Origin: Anaerocolumna sp. AGMB13025 | GTDB lineage: Bacteria; Bacillota; Clostridia; Lachnospirales; Lachnospiraceae | Assembly (NCBI RefSeq): GCF_029689925.1 | Contig: NZ_CP121445.1 | Span: forward strand, 799,001 to 863,000 | DNA: 64,000 nucleotides | Direction of reading: 5' to 3' | Made by a program: the position numbers and the translations under genes | In this document: piece by piece, positions 52,220 through 61,843 of the stretch | Layout: every line of letters starts with the position of its first letter | Numbering within the stretch: the stretch's first letter is position 1 | The notes under the pieces: model-generated | The model's input: the letters and a program-made list of their open reading frames with translations, nothing else | Databases searched by the model: none | Told to the model about the DNA's origin: nothing

Positions 52220-53627
52220 GGAAATAGACCAATTTCTTGATGATGTAGTAGAGCAGATTCAATATAAGCCAGTACGAAATGAGATTAAGGAAGAATTGGC
52301 TGCCCACATAGAAGATAGAAAAGCAGAATATATTCTTCAGGGTATGGAGACTTCAGCAGCATTAAAAAAAGCGATTGAAAATATGGGGAATGCAGTTGAA
52401 ATAGGAGTTCATTTAAACAAAGTGCGTAAGGTGCAAAAAAATCCTTTTATTGTGATATTAATTGTACTATTAATGTGTATAGGTATAGCAGGCAGTGTTC
52501 GGGTAAGGAGGTTTCCTAGTAATAGCAGCTCCCTTACGGATATTTCTTACTTTTTCTATGGATTAACAATTTTCTTCCTTACATATCATTTTGGTTATGA
52601 AAATATAGTAAAGAACAATAAGATATATTTTAAAGTAATTGTTGGAGCCTTGCTGTTTTGTCTGGCCTTCTTTATGATTCAAAGAATATCTGTATTAGAA
52701 TTAATCAGATTGAGAAAGCCTCAAATTCTATTTGCATGGGAGCTTATGATTATTCCGATTATTATCAATATGGCATATTACTATAAAAACAAAAAAAATA
52801 AATCAATCCAATTAACTACCCTAATAGTAGCAGCGATTATATTATGTAATTCGTTACGTTTTAATGATTTTTTTGTGTCGGCTAATTTCATATTACTTTT
52901 AACAATATCTTCAACCTTGTTATATATGGTTGTTACAGGTATGCTGGAAGGAAATGTAAGAAACCAATTATTCACGTGGTTGATAGGTTTTGGTATTATG
53001 CTGGCAGTATTTTTGGCAACCTTTAGCGGGAATTGGAAACGTGAGTTTCAACAATGTTTCTATCCGGAAAAAGTAGTAAAAAATTTCAGGGATGATTCTT
53101 ATAATAGTATATTGATAAAGGACTTATTAGGTAAATCTAAACTAATAGGACAAATAAATCTGAGTCAAGATGAATTAAGATCTTATTTTACAAGTGAATG
53201 GTATTTTAAAAATTTGGATGATTTCGATTATAATTATAGAATGCAATATATTGATAATGGTGATGTAACACAGCTGGAGGATATTCTGCCAGTACACTAC
53301 CAAACTAATTACAGAATCGCCTATTCGATGATAAAATATGGATTGCTGCCGTCAGCAGCTATAATTTTAATCATGACAGCGGTTTATATTATGCTGATAC
53401 GAATGGTTTGTAAGATAAATAATAAAATAGGCAAAGTATTAGCGTTTTCCTGTGTTTTCGCCTTGGTACTACAATTTTTATTATATATGTTTGGAAACTT
53501 TGGATTTCAATTCGGGTGGTTTTGCAATCTTCCGTTTGTTTCGGAAGGACATAGCAGTATTATTACAAATGCAGTTTTAGCTGGACTGGCGTGTTCTGCT
53601 TACCGTTATGATAAAGTTTTTAAGTAA
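52194..53627 (+). CDS. Multi-pass membrane protein with a permease-prefix domain
   Basis: This is a 477-residue protein. The N-terminal 75 residues (DQFLDDVVEQIQYKPVRNEI... AAHIEDRKAEYILQGM... AIENMGNAVEIG) match the permease prefix domain found ahead of FtsX/ABC-2-type permeases and next to PadR genes. About nine membrane helices follow, with a soluble loop near residues 285-375. ATG 52194 has GGGGG 8 bases upstream; ATG 52188 and TTG 52179 are alternatives. The substrate or function is unknown. Confidence 0.8.
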   Translation: MGLQYGATKEIDQFLDDVVEQIQYKPVRNEIKEELAAHIEDRKAEYILQGMETSAALKKAIENMGNAVEIGVHLNKVRKVQKNPFIVILIVLLMCIGIAGSVRVRRFPSNSSSLTDISYFFYGLTIFFLTYHFGYENIVKNNKIYFKVIVGALLFCLAFFMIQRISVLELIRLRKPQILFAWELMIIPIIINMAYYYKNKKNKSIQLTTLIVAAIILCNSLRFNDFFVSANFILLLTISSTLLYMVVTGMLEGNVRNQLFTWLIGFGIMLAVFLATFSGNWKREFQQCFYPEKVVKNFRDDSYNSILIKDLLGKSKLIGQINLSQDELRSYFTSEWYFKNLDDFDYNYRMQYIDNGDVTQLEDILPVHYQTNYRIAYSMIKYGLLPSAAIILIMTAVYIMLIRMVCKINNKIGKVLAFSCVFALVLQFLLYMFGNFGFQFGWFCNLPFVSEGHSSIITNAVLAGLACSAYRYDKVFK

Positions 53628-53696
53628 CAATAAGAAAGGAGCATTTGATGCGGTTTACTTTGGGATAATGATTTGTCATAGGGTTTCTGGTCAATA

Positions 53697-54797
53697 TCAC
53701 ATCCCCTCCCCCTTAAATGCTCTATATTTCGAAGGTGTAATCCCATACTGCTCTGTAAAAAGCTTATTAAAAAAGTTCCGATTGGAATAACCAAGAGTTT
53801 CACATATCTCACTTATTTTCAGATCTGTTTTAAGCAATAGATGGCAGGCTTCCTTTAACAGGAAGTCTCTTTTATATTCCGACAGATTTTTTCCGATTCT
53901 CTTTTTTACTATGCGGTTTATATAGTCGCGATTGTAATTGAGCCGTTGTTCTAATTCTTCATTGGAGATATGCCCGTGACAATCCTCCAAAATCATGGAA
54001 ATTTGATAAACCATTTCTTCTTCTCTGGAAAGCTTACCCTGATGGGTGGTGACCTGATACTTGAGGGGATTGGTAAGCAGCTCTATGAACCGGCAGAAAT
54101 AGCCTTTAATCAGGTAGCTTCTGCCAGATCTTTTTTCACTTAGTTCTTTTAAAATACTATTGATAATGGAAAAGAAGAGATTCTGGTCAAATTCTTCTTT
54201 TAAACGGAAATCAATATATTCTTTCGCTGTGTAGATGCTTATTTTTTCATTTTTTAAAAATAACCGGTGGAATATGTTGTCTTTTTTATATATATTACCA
54301 GATTCATCATACAGGATGTCTTCTTCAATGACGGAGCGGATATATTCTTCCTTGAACATAAACAGAAGAAGTTCAAAATCATGATCTTGAAGTTCACGGT
54401 GATGGATATTTCGATTGCAAAGGCAGCAGTCTCCGGCGTGATACGTAACGAATTCATCCTCAATCTGAATCGTAACCTCTCCCGAAAGCACAATGGTCAG
54501 CTCATAGAAATCATGGGCATGAAGAGGGCGTTCCCCGAGAACCTTAAGGGCGCTGCGGGTGGAATAGATATAGTTTTTACGGCTTTCCGTAAACTCAAGG
54601 GTAACGGCCTTGTCCTGTCCTGCGATGACGGATTCGTAGAGAATCATATAGGGCATACCAATTTCCAGATATTCAATAACAGAACTGCCGAAATTACCGA
54701 ATTTTAAAAAGGATTTTTGGATTCCCAGGTCTTTTAAAAAATTATCCTGAGAAAGTTTATCATTCTTTTGGAGCTCTTGATTTGTTCGACGGCTCAC
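53697..54797 (-). CDS. AraC-family transcriptional regulator with cupin-like sensor domain
   Basis: This protein of about 366 residues has a cupin-type N-terminal part (RPLHAHDFYELTIVLSGEVT, then YHAGDCCLCNRNIHH) and a C-terminal AraC double HTH (EACHLLLKTDLKISEICETL, then GYSNRNFFNKLFTEQYGITP). The start was placed at GTG 54797 because ATGGAGG lies 5 bases upstream; the ATG at 54809 has no site. It is divergent from the GPH transporter gene and probably activates the glycan locus on sensing a sugar. Confidence 0.88.
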   Translation of the reverse strand: MSRRTNQELQKNDKLSQDNFLKDLGIQKSFLKFGNFGSSVIEYLEIGMPYMILYESVIAGQDKAVTLEFTESRKNYIYSTRSALKVLGERPLHAHDFYELTIVLSGEVTIQIEDEFVTYHAGDCCLCNRNIHHRELQDHDFELLLFMFKEEYIRSVIEEDILYDESGNIYKKDNIFHRLFLKNEKISIYTAKEYIDFRLKEEFDQNLFFSIINSILKELSEKRSGRSYLIKGYFCRFIELLTNPLKYQVTTHQGKLSREEEMVYQISMILEDCHGHISNEELEQRLNYNRDYINRIVKKRIGKNLSEYKRDFLLKEACHLLLKTDLKISEICETLGYSNRNFFNKLFTEQYGITPSKYRAFKGEGM

Positions 54798-54971
54798 AAA
54801 AACCTCCATGTCGGATTCGGATACATTTTTTAATAAAATATGCTATATCAGATATTTCTAAGTAGTTATATACATGATAACATAAATACAGCAACAAGGA
54901 AAAGGTAATTTTTAAGCACTTAGAAAAAAGAACTTAGAATAATGAAACTACTATAAGAAATGAGGTTTACT

Positions 54972-56336
54972 ATGGAAGAGAAGAAGTATTTAAAGGCGTT
55001 TAACAAATTTGGTTATGGAACTGGTGACTTTGCGGCGAACATGGTATTTGGACTGTTATCCAGTTTTGTTATGATTTACCTGACCAACACAGTTGGCATG
55101 AATCCGGCGGTGGTTGGAACCCTGATTATGTTTTCAAAGCTATTGGATGGGGTGACGGACATTTTCTTTGGAAGTATCATCGACCGCACACATACCAAAC
55201 TGGGAAAAGCCCGACCCTGGATGTTTGGTTCCTTTATTGGGAATTCCGTTTGTCTGATCTTAATCTTTGCTACTCCTTTGGGAATGGGAAAAACTGTCCA
55301 GTATGCGTATTTCTTTATCACCTATACCCTGTTAAATGCAATATTTTACACTGCCAATAATATTTCCTATTCCACTCTTACCGCTTTGATTACAAAGAAT
55401 GGTAATGAGCGTGTACAGCTAGGTACCTTCCGTTTCATCGGTTCTACATTGGGGAATTTAGTGGTTTCTAATTTTACATTAAAGTTAGTAGAGAATTTTG
55501 GCGGCGGAGCCACAGGCTGGAAAGTGACTGCTATCATTTTTGCAGTAGTTGGTCTTGTTATAAATACCTTTGCCGTATTTTCTGTAAAGGAACTGCCTGA
55601 GGAGGTTCTAAATAATCATGCAGCAGATGCTGCACCGGAGAAGGTTGGATTCGTAGAAACAATGAAATTACTCCTTTCTAACAAGTACTTTGATATGCTT
55701 ACGATTCTTTACACTGTTTTTTACATGAGTATGGCAATTTCCATGGGTGGTGCGGTTTACTTTTGTATCTATGTGCTTGGTGACGGTAATAAATTTGGTG
55801 ATTTTGCTACGGCGTCTTCTATCGCCAGTGTTATTGGTCTGATTTTAGTGCCAATTCTGATTAAGAAGTTTCATAGTATCCGCACTGTCAGCCTTGGCTC
55901 CTTTAGTCTCCATGTCGTAATACGAATTGCCTTTATCGCAGCTGCACTTACTAAGAATGTTCCCTTTATGCTGATTCTTTTTGCATTATCCTTTTTAACC
56001 TGCTGTTCACTGGGTGGAACCTTTAATGCATTGGTTGCAGAGGCCTCCGAATATACTTTTAGAAAAACCGGAAAAAGAATTGACGGCAGTATGTACTCTT
56101 GTACTTCCTTCGGTATGAAAGTTGGTGGTGGTCTTGGAACCGCAATCAGTGGATGGCTTTTAAAAGCATCAGGCTTTAATGCACAAGAATTAGTTCAGGC
56201 AGCTTCCGTTAATAATATGCTGACCTTCATGTTTGCTGGAGTTCCGCTAATTGCCGGAATCCTTGTATTAATCATTTATTTTAAGTTAAATGTTCAAGAG
56301 GTAAATGCAAAAGATAAAAAAGAAGCAAATTCTTAA
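54972..56336 (+). CDS. GPH-family (glycoside-pentoside-hexuronide:cation) sugar symporter
   Basis: This 454-residue protein has twelve predicted membrane helices. The N-terminal GPH signature is clear (FNKFGYGTGDFAANMVFG, then SKLLDGVTDIFFGSIIDRTH and KLGKARPWM). It would import a glycoside or oligosaccharide with Na+ or H+. ATG 54972 follows TGAGGT by 6 bases. It is divergent from the AraC gene and followed by the beta-helix enzyme gene, which is likely to act on the imported sugar. Confidence 0.93.
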   Translation: MEEKKYLKAFNKFGYGTGDFAANMVFGLLSSFVMIYLTNTVGMNPAVVGTLIMFSKLLDGVTDIFFGSIIDRTHTKLGKARPWMFGSFIGNSVCLILIFATPLGMGKTVQYAYFFITYTLLNAIFYTANNISYSTLTALITKNGNERVQLGTFRFIGSTLGNLVVSNFTLKLVENFGGGATGWKVTAIIFAVVGLVINTFAVFSVKELPEEVLNNHAADAAPEKVGFVETMKLLLSNKYFDMLTILYTVFYMSMAISMGGAVYFCIYVLGDGNKFGDFATASSIASVIGLILVPILIKKFHSIRTVSLGSFSLHVVIRIAFIAAALTKNVPFMLILFALSFLTCCSLGGTFNALVAEASEYTFRKTGKRIDGSMYSCTSFGMKVGGGLGTAISGWLLKASGFNAQELVQAASVNNMLTFMFAGVPLIAGILVLIIYFKLNVQEVNAKDKKEANS

Positions 56337-56345
56337 GCGGTGGAT

Positions 56346-56394
56346 AAGTTGAAAAAACAAAAGCAGTATGTGTGCTAAAGCACACGGATAGGAG
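56346..56394 (+). repeat. Recurrent intergenic module carrying a hairpin and ribosome site
   Basis: AAGTTGAAAAAACAAAAG continues to the hairpin GTGTGC-TAAA-GCACAC (56370-56385) and ends in AGGAG, 5 bases from the start codon at 56400. It is nearly the same as the element at 40403-40449. Confidence 0.7.
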
Positions 56395-56399
56395 TTAGA

Positions 56400-58406
56400 A
56401 TGAAATTATATGTTAACATAGCTGCCCCCAGACCGGGAAACGGCAGCAAAGAAATGCCCTATAAGTGTATTAATGATGCAGCCCAGGCTGCAAAGCCAGG
56501 GGATGAAATCCTGGTTGCACCGGGAGTATACAGAGAGTATGTCAATCCAAAGAATGCAGGAGAAGAAAATGCGCGGATTACCTACCGGAGTGTAGAACCT
56601 CTGAAAGCGGTAATTACAGGTGCGGAAGAAATCAAAACCTGGGAAGTATATCAGGATAAGGTATGGGTATGCCGCATCGATAACGGTGTATTTGGTTCTT
56701 ATAATCCCTACACTACCCTGGTATATGGAGACTGGTATTTTGGCGCGCCTGACAATCACACCGGTGCGGTGTATTTAAATGACCGTATGCTTTATGAAAC
56801 TACGACCCTGGAGGAATGTATCAAAGGGGAACGTTACGCCCCTTCCTGGGAACCGGAGTTCTCTATTTATAAATGGTACACAAAGCAGGAGGGAAATGAA
56901 ACGGTAATCTATGCCAACTTCCAAGGGCTGAATCCAAACCAGGAAAAGGTTGAGATTAACGTTCGCAGAAACTGCTTTCTACCCTCAGAGACAGGAAAAT
57001 CCTATATTACCGTAAGTGGTTTTCATATTAATAAAGCCGCTACTAGTTGGGCACCGCCGGCAGCTTATCAGGATGGAATGATTGGACCTCACTGGTCTAA
57101 AGGCTGGATTATTGAGGACTGTGAAATTAGCAACAGTAAATGCAGCGGTATCTCTCTTGGTAAATATCTCGATCCGGAAAACGATCATTACTTTACAGTA
57201 AAACATGTTAAGAGTGCAACCCAGATGGAACGGGATGCAGTCTGCCGTGGTCAGTATCATGGCTGGTCAAAGGAAACCATCGGAAGTCACATCGTCCGCC
57301 GCTGTAATATACATCATTGCGAACAGACTGGTATTGTTGGCCGTATGGGATGTGTCTTTAGTATCATTGAAGATAATCATATCCATCATATTAACAATAT
57401 GCAGCAGCTTGGCGGTGCGGAAATAGCCGGAATTAAATTCCATGCGGCAATTGATGTTACCTTCCGTCGGAACCACATCCACCATTCCACCATGGGAATC
57501 TGGTGTGACTGGCAGGCACAGGGAACGCGTATTACCCAGAACCTGATGCATGATAATGAAACTCCTGCGGATACGCCAAAGGCACCTGGGACGATGATGA
57601 GCCAGGATATCTTTATTGAAGTCGGACATGGTCCCACCTTAATTGATAATAATATTTTAATGTCCAAAGCAGCAGTCCGTATAGCAACACAAGGTGTTGC
57701 CTGCGTCCACAATCTGATTCTAGGCGCGTTTACTTCGGTTGGCGGCGGAACGGATATGAATGTTAATGGTGTTAACCAGCCACGATATACCCCGTATCAT
57801 ATCCCCCACCGCACGGAAGTTTCGGGCTTTATGACAATTCTTCATGGAGATAACAGAGTTTATAACAATATATTTGTTCAGAAAAATCCGGTAATTGAAG
57901 TGGAAGCTAAGGAAGATATGGGATTTATGATGGCCGATAACCAGGTGGTGGGAAACAGCGTATTTGATGAGTATCCCACTTATGAGGAATGGATTAAGCT
58001 ATTTGATATGAAAGACCCATATCCAAACATGTTCAAGCTTCAGGAGTATCATTTTAATCGTCTGCCGGTTTGGATTAATGGAAATGCTTATTTTAATGGC
58101 GCAAAGAAGTGGGAGAAGGAAGCAAATGCGCTTGTTGATTTGGAACACGAAGTATATGTGCACCTGATTGAAAAAGACGGAGAATACAGCATTGATTCCA
58201 ATGTATACAAGTTTATCAATGACTTTAAAAATGGAATCATTAACAGTGATATTCTTGGTGAAGCGTTTGAGCCAGAGGAACGCTTTGAAAATCCTGATGG
58301 CAGTGATATTGTATTTGACAGCGATTATCTTGGTGATCACCGCGGGGCTTATACCATTCCGGGACCATTTGCTGTGGCGGAAGCGGTACAGAAGAAAATC
58401 TGGTAA
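56400..58406 (+). CDS. Right-handed parallel beta-helix protein, probable polysaccharide-active enzyme
   Basis: This is a 668-residue protein with no signal peptide. The N-terminus has the pectate-lyase-superfamily entry (ETMPYK-like GSKEMPYKCINDAAQAAKPG, then DEILVAPGVYREYV). The middle carries repeated helix rungs with NHIHH and NIHH words (RRCNIHHCEQTGIVG, IIEDNHIHHINNM, FRRNHIHHSTMGIW). It may be a lyase or glycosidase on an imported glycan; the exact class is not clear. It is downstream of the GPH symporter and shares its last base with the next gene. Confidence 0.8.
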   Translation: MKLYVNIAAPRPGNGSKEMPYKCINDAAQAAKPGDEILVAPGVYREYVNPKNAGEENARITYRSVEPLKAVITGAEEIKTWEVYQDKVWVCRIDNGVFGSYNPYTTLVYGDWYFGAPDNHTGAVYLNDRMLYETTTLEECIKGERYAPSWEPEFSIYKWYTKQEGNETVIYANFQGLNPNQEKVEINVRRNCFLPSETGKSYITVSGFHINKAATSWAPPAAYQDGMIGPHWSKGWIIEDCEISNSKCSGISLGKYLDPENDHYFTVKHVKSATQMERDAVCRGQYHGWSKETIGSHIVRRCNIHHCEQTGIVGRMGCVFSIIEDNHIHHINNMQQLGGAEIAGIKFHAAIDVTFRRNHIHHSTMGIWCDWQAQGTRITQNLMHDNETPADTPKAPGTMMSQDIFIEVGHGPTLIDNNILMSKAAVRIATQGVACVHNLILGAFTSVGGGTDMNVNGVNQPRYTPYHIPHRTEVSGFMTILHGDNRVYNNIFVQKNPVIEVEAKEDMGFMMADNQVVGNSVFDEYPTYEEWIKLFDMKDPYPNMFKLQEYHFNRLPVWINGNAYFNGAKKWEKEANALVDLEHEVYVHLIEKDGEYSIDSNVYKFINDFKNGIINSDILGEAFEPEERFENPDGSDIVFDSDYLGDHRGAYTIPGPFAVAEAVQKKIW

Positions 58407-58891
58407 TGCAAATATTTTCCTGCTCCTTATTTGGGATGTTTGGCCATATAAAAAACATATCATTACGACAAGCTATACAGGGATCAAAAGGGATATATAT
58501 CTTTTTAATCCTATCGGGAATTGCGTTAATTGTTGCGTGGTTGCCTGATGTAATCCCTACAATAATAAAGGGAACTACTCTTTCGCTGATTGGAATATAT
58601 ACCACGAATATTACGTATGTGTTGGATATGGGAATTATTAGTGTGCTATGTTATGCTGCACTTTATCTGGTAAAAAGAAGAGAGCCCTTAGGGACATTAA
58701 TTCTTGCCTGTATTTTAAAGTTATGTATTGTGGTAGGAATCATGATGTTTCCACAAACAATCTGTCAGTTGGCTTCAGGTGTATCGCTGCCACTGCCCGC
58801 ACTTATTACGAAAAGTTTTTCCTTTATAGTATTAGGTGGTTTTGCATTTTATTTTAATCATAAAATATATAGGGAGTTAGGAAAACAATAG
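58406..58891 (+). CDS. Small multi-pass membrane protein, hypothetical
   Basis: This 161-residue protein has about four membrane helices (YIFLILSGIALIVAWL, IISVLCYAALYLV, LILACILKLCIVVGIMM, SFSFIVLGGFAFYF). ATG 58406 overlaps the previous stop by one base. A site internal to the previous gene is not obvious, so translation may depend on coupling. A terminator follows. No family was recognised. Confidence 0.6.
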   Translation: MQIFSCSLFGMFGHIKNISLRQAIQGSKGIYIFLILSGIALIVAWLPDVIPTIIKGTTLSLIGIYTTNITYVLDMGIISVLCYAALYLVKRREPLGTLILACILKLCIVVGIMMFPQTICQLASGVSLPLPALITKSFSFIVLGGFAFYFNHKIYRELGKQ

Positions 58892-58919
58892 AATTTACAT
58901 ATAACAGATGATGGTGAAT

Positions 58920-58957
58920 AAAAGGCTATTACATATAACAGTGTAATGGTCTTTTTC
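58920..58957 (+). terminator. Rho-independent terminator
   Basis: AAAAGGCTATTACA pairs with TGTAATGGTCTTTT through 10 standard pairs plus wobbles, and the arm ends in a T run. It closes the GPH/beta-helix transcript. Confidence 0.65.
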
Positions 58958-59033
58958 TTATGCATTTTTAACTTTTATATCCAAGAAAATTAAAAATGTA
59001 AAATACTGCTTAACCAAATATAAACAAAACCGC

Positions 59034-59320
59034 AATGTTAAGCAAGCATTAACAATTTTAAATATGTTAACAACCCTTAAAAAAGATAAATAATTGCCAA
59101 CTATTTATATATATTCAATCAATAATAAGTTATATTACATACAAAAATGTTAAAAATAATGATAAATACTATTAAAAATGTTGACAAAACCAGAATTAGT
59201 AGTTATGATTAGTTAAAACATATGTTAATTATATGTGTAAATTATGTTAAGTTAAAATGGTACGATAGTTGCCAGTAAATAAGGCAATTATAGACGATTA
59301 TGCAAAAAGTATAATGTTAA
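59034..59320 (+). promoter_or_regulatory. Cluster of TGTTAA motifs upstream of the GH29 operon
   Basis: Between 59034 and 59320 the word ATGTTAA or a close variant occurs at least seven times, twice as the palindrome GTTAAC. The stretch has no gene. It may be a regulator-binding array for the operon promoter, though the AT bias makes chance copies likely. Confidence 0.35.
59181..59209 (+). promoter_or_regulatory. Sigma-A promoter of the GH29-GH130-ABC operon
   Basis: TTGACA (59181-59186) and TATGAT (59204-59209) are 17 bp apart. The predicted leader to ATG 59361 is about 145 bases. Confidence 0.8.
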
Positions 59321-59360
59321 CATTTATTTTAACGCCATACAGGAAGGAAGCAGCAAATCT

Positions 59361-60761
59361 ATGAGTGAAGAAATATTTGAGACAGAAATGACAGATAGCA
59401 GTGAAGAGAAGATCTTGGATGGAGTACATAATTATAGTTCCGCCAGGGATTACGTAAAACCGACGGATCCAAAAGTGTTAAAACAATTAGAATGGTTTCA
59501 GGATCAGAAGCTTGCGCTTATGATGCATTGGGGACCTTATTCCCAGATTGGGGTAGTGGAGTCCTGGGCTCTTAGTGATCAGGATGCAGATTGGTCACGG
59601 GACTGTATTGACTGGGAGGTTGACGCAGAAACCTTCAAAAAGCAGTATTTTGATTTAAATAAAACCTTTAATCCCATTCGGTTCCAACCGGAGGAATGGG
59701 CAAAGGCAGCAGAGGCAGCCGGGTTTAAATATTTGGTATTTACAACAAAGCATCATGACGGCTTTTGCATGTGGGACAGTAAATATTCTGATTATAAAAT
59801 AACCGCAGAAGATTGTCCATATCATACCCACCAGTATGCGGATATCTGCAGTCATTTGTTTGAAAGTTTCCGTAAGAAGGGTATGGGAATTGCAGCGTAC
59901 TTTTCAAAGGCTGACTGGCATATACCAAGCTATTGGAACAGCGAAACCGGAAGAGGAACCTTCACCTGGAGAGGACCTTCTTATGATACCGAGAAAAATC
60001 CAGAACGCTTTGAAGAATTTGTTCAGTTTACACAGAATCAGATTCTTGAGCTGGCTTCCAATTATGGTAAGATAGATGTTCTCTGGTTTGATGCAGGCTG
60101 GGTGTGCAAGGAATCAAAGCAGGACATCCGCCTGGGTGAGGTGATTGATAAGATTAGGGAATTCCAGCCCTGGATTTTAAGTGCCGACAGAACCGTTGGA
60201 GGTCCTTATGAGAACTATGTAACCCCAGAACAGTGTGTTCCGGATGAACCTTTAGGTGTTCCGTGGGAAAGCTGTATCACTATGGGAACATCCTTTTCCT
60301 TCCGTTATGAAGATACCTATAAAACCCCCAGAGAGATTATCAATCTTTTGGTAGATATTGTTGCAAAAGGCGGAAATCTTGCTCTTAATGTGGGACCTCA
60401 GCCCGATGGAAGATTGCCGGAAGGCGCGCTTAGAACCATGAAGGGCATGGGTGAATGGTTAAGCGTATATGGAGAAGCAATCTATGGCACAAGAGTATGT
60501 GCGCCATATAAGAAGGATAATGTTGCTTTTACCAGAAAAGATAATACAGTATATGCGTTCTATATGTATGCTTCCGAAGAGGATACGGTTCAGACAGAAA
60601 TCAGTGTCCCATTACCTCTTGAAATTAAATCGGTTCATATGGTTGGAACTGGTGAAGCAGTGGAATACAAAAAAATAAAGGATAAGTATGTGTTCAGACT
60701 TCCGGCAGGAAATTATGAAAAAGCGCCTATTGGACACGTATTTAAGATAGAGATACTTTAA
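59361..60761 (+). CDS. GH29 alpha-L-fucosidase, cytoplasmic
   Basis: This 466-residue enzyme removes alpha-L-fucose from glycans by a retaining mechanism. GH29 landmarks are [40 protein letters not shown], the nucleophile D244 in DVLWFDAGW, and [16 protein letters not shown] in the last barrel strands. There is no signal peptide, so it acts inside the cell on imported oligosaccharide. GGAAGGAAG stands before ATG 59361. It is the first gene of an operon with GH130 and ABC transporter genes. Confidence 0.93.
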   Translation: MSEEIFETEMTDSSEEKILDGVHNYSSARDYVKPTDPKVLKQLEWFQDQKLALMMHWGPYSQIGVVESWALSDQDADWSRDCIDWEVDAETFKKQYFDLNKTFNPIRFQPEEWAKAAEAAGFKYLVFTTKHHDGFCMWDSKYSDYKITAEDCPYHTHQYADICSHLFESFRKKGMGIAAYFSKADWHIPSYWNSETGRGTFTWRGPSYDTEKNPERFEEFVQFTQNQILELASNYGKIDVLWFDAGWVCKESKQDIRLGEVIDKIREFQPWILSADRTVGGPYENYVTPEQCVPDEPLGVPWESCITMGTSFSFRYEDTYKTPREIINLLVDIVAKGGNLALNVGPQPDGRLPEGALRTMKGMGEWLSVYGEAIYGTRVCAPYKKDNVAFTRKDNTVYAFYMYASEEDTVQTEISVPLPLEIKSVHMVGTGEAVEYKKIKDKYVFRLPAGNYEKAPIGHVFKIEIL

Positions 60762-60781
60762 GGAAAGAGTTGGTGGAAAGA

Positions 60782-61771
60782 ATGGCTAAAATAGTAGGAA
60801 AGGCTTTGCCTGATATGCCTTGGAGGGATAAGCCCGCAGGTAATAACAATCCGGTATGGAGATATGAAAACAACCCGATCATAAAGGCGGATGCAATACC
60901 CAGTTCAAACAGTATCTTCAATAGTGCAGTAATCCCTTTTGAAGATGGCTATGCGGGAGTGTTCCGTTGTGACAGCAAAGCGGTCAGCATGGATATCTTC
61001 GCAGGCTTTAGTAAGGATGGACTGAATTGGGAGATTAATCACGAACCCATTGAATTTATAGGTGACGATAAAGAAATCCTGACCAGGGAATACCGTTATG
61101 ATCCCAGGGTTTGTTTTATAGAGGACCGTTATTACATAACCTGGTGCAACGGTTATCATGGACCAACCATTGGACTTGGCTATACCTTTGATTTTAAGAC
61201 TTTTTACCAATTGGAGAATGCATTTCTTCCCTATAACCGTAATGGAGTTTTATTTCCAAGAAAAATTAACGGAAAATATGCAATGCTTAGCAGACCCAGT
61301 GATACCGGACATACACCCTTTGGAGACATCTTCTTAAGCATGAGCCCGGATCTGGAACATTGGGGACATCACCGCTTTGTTATGGGAACCTTCAGGGGGG
61401 ACCGTTCAGCATGGCAGGCAACCAAGATTGGAGCGGGCCCGGTGCCCATTGAGACAGATGAGGGCTGGTTATTAATCTATCACGGAGTTTTAGCAACCTG
61501 CAATGGCATGGTGTACCGTATGGGATGTGCGCTGTTAGATCTTTTAGAACCCTGGAAGGTTAAGATGAGATCCCGTTATTACATATTAGGACCAAGAGAA
61601 TATTACGAATGTGTGGGAGATGTTCCGAATGTTGTCTTTCCTTGTGCGACCTTAAATGATGCAAAAACTGGACGTATCGCAATATACTATGGCTGTGCCG
61701 ATACCGTTACCAGCGTAGCCTTTACTACTGTGGAGGAACTCATGAGCTTTATGAAGGAAAATCCTTTATAA
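60782..61771 (+). CDS. GH130 beta-mannoside phosphorylase or glycosidase
   Basis: This 329-residue five-bladed propeller enzyme shows GH130 features: [12 protein letters not shown] near the start, [33 protein letters not shown] with the catalytic aspartate, and [21 protein letters not shown]. Phosphorylases of this family act on beta-mannosides such as mannosyl-GlcNAc, and some members are hydrolases. ATG 60782 was chosen for the GGTGG upstream; TTG 60770 is possible. With GH29 it suggests fucosylated, mannose-containing glycans as substrate. Confidence 0.88.
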   Translation: MAKIVGKALPDMPWRDKPAGNNNPVWRYENNPIIKADAIPSSNSIFNSAVIPFEDGYAGVFRCDSKAVSMDIFAGFSKDGLNWEINHEPIEFIGDDKEILTREYRYDPRVCFIEDRYYITWCNGYHGPTIGLGYTFDFKTFYQLENAFLPYNRNGVLFPRKINGKYAMLSRPSDTGHTPFGDIFLSMSPDLEHWGHHRFVMGTFRGDRSAWQATKIGAGPVPIETDEGWLLIYHGVLATCNGMVYRMGCALLDLLEPWKVKMRSRYYILGPREYYECVGDVPNVVFPCATLNDAKTGRIAIYYGCADTVTSVAFTTVEELMSFMKENPL

Positions 61772-61843
61772 GCCAAAAGCCGCGTTTTCGTAATCGTTAA
61801 TAAAACAATATTAATTGCTAAATGATTGTATGAGGAAAAATAT

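Noticed and set aside
57267-57712. Overlapping minus-strand frames in the beta-helix gene
   Set aside because: They mirror the conserved NHIHH rungs of the beta-helix protein and lack start signals.
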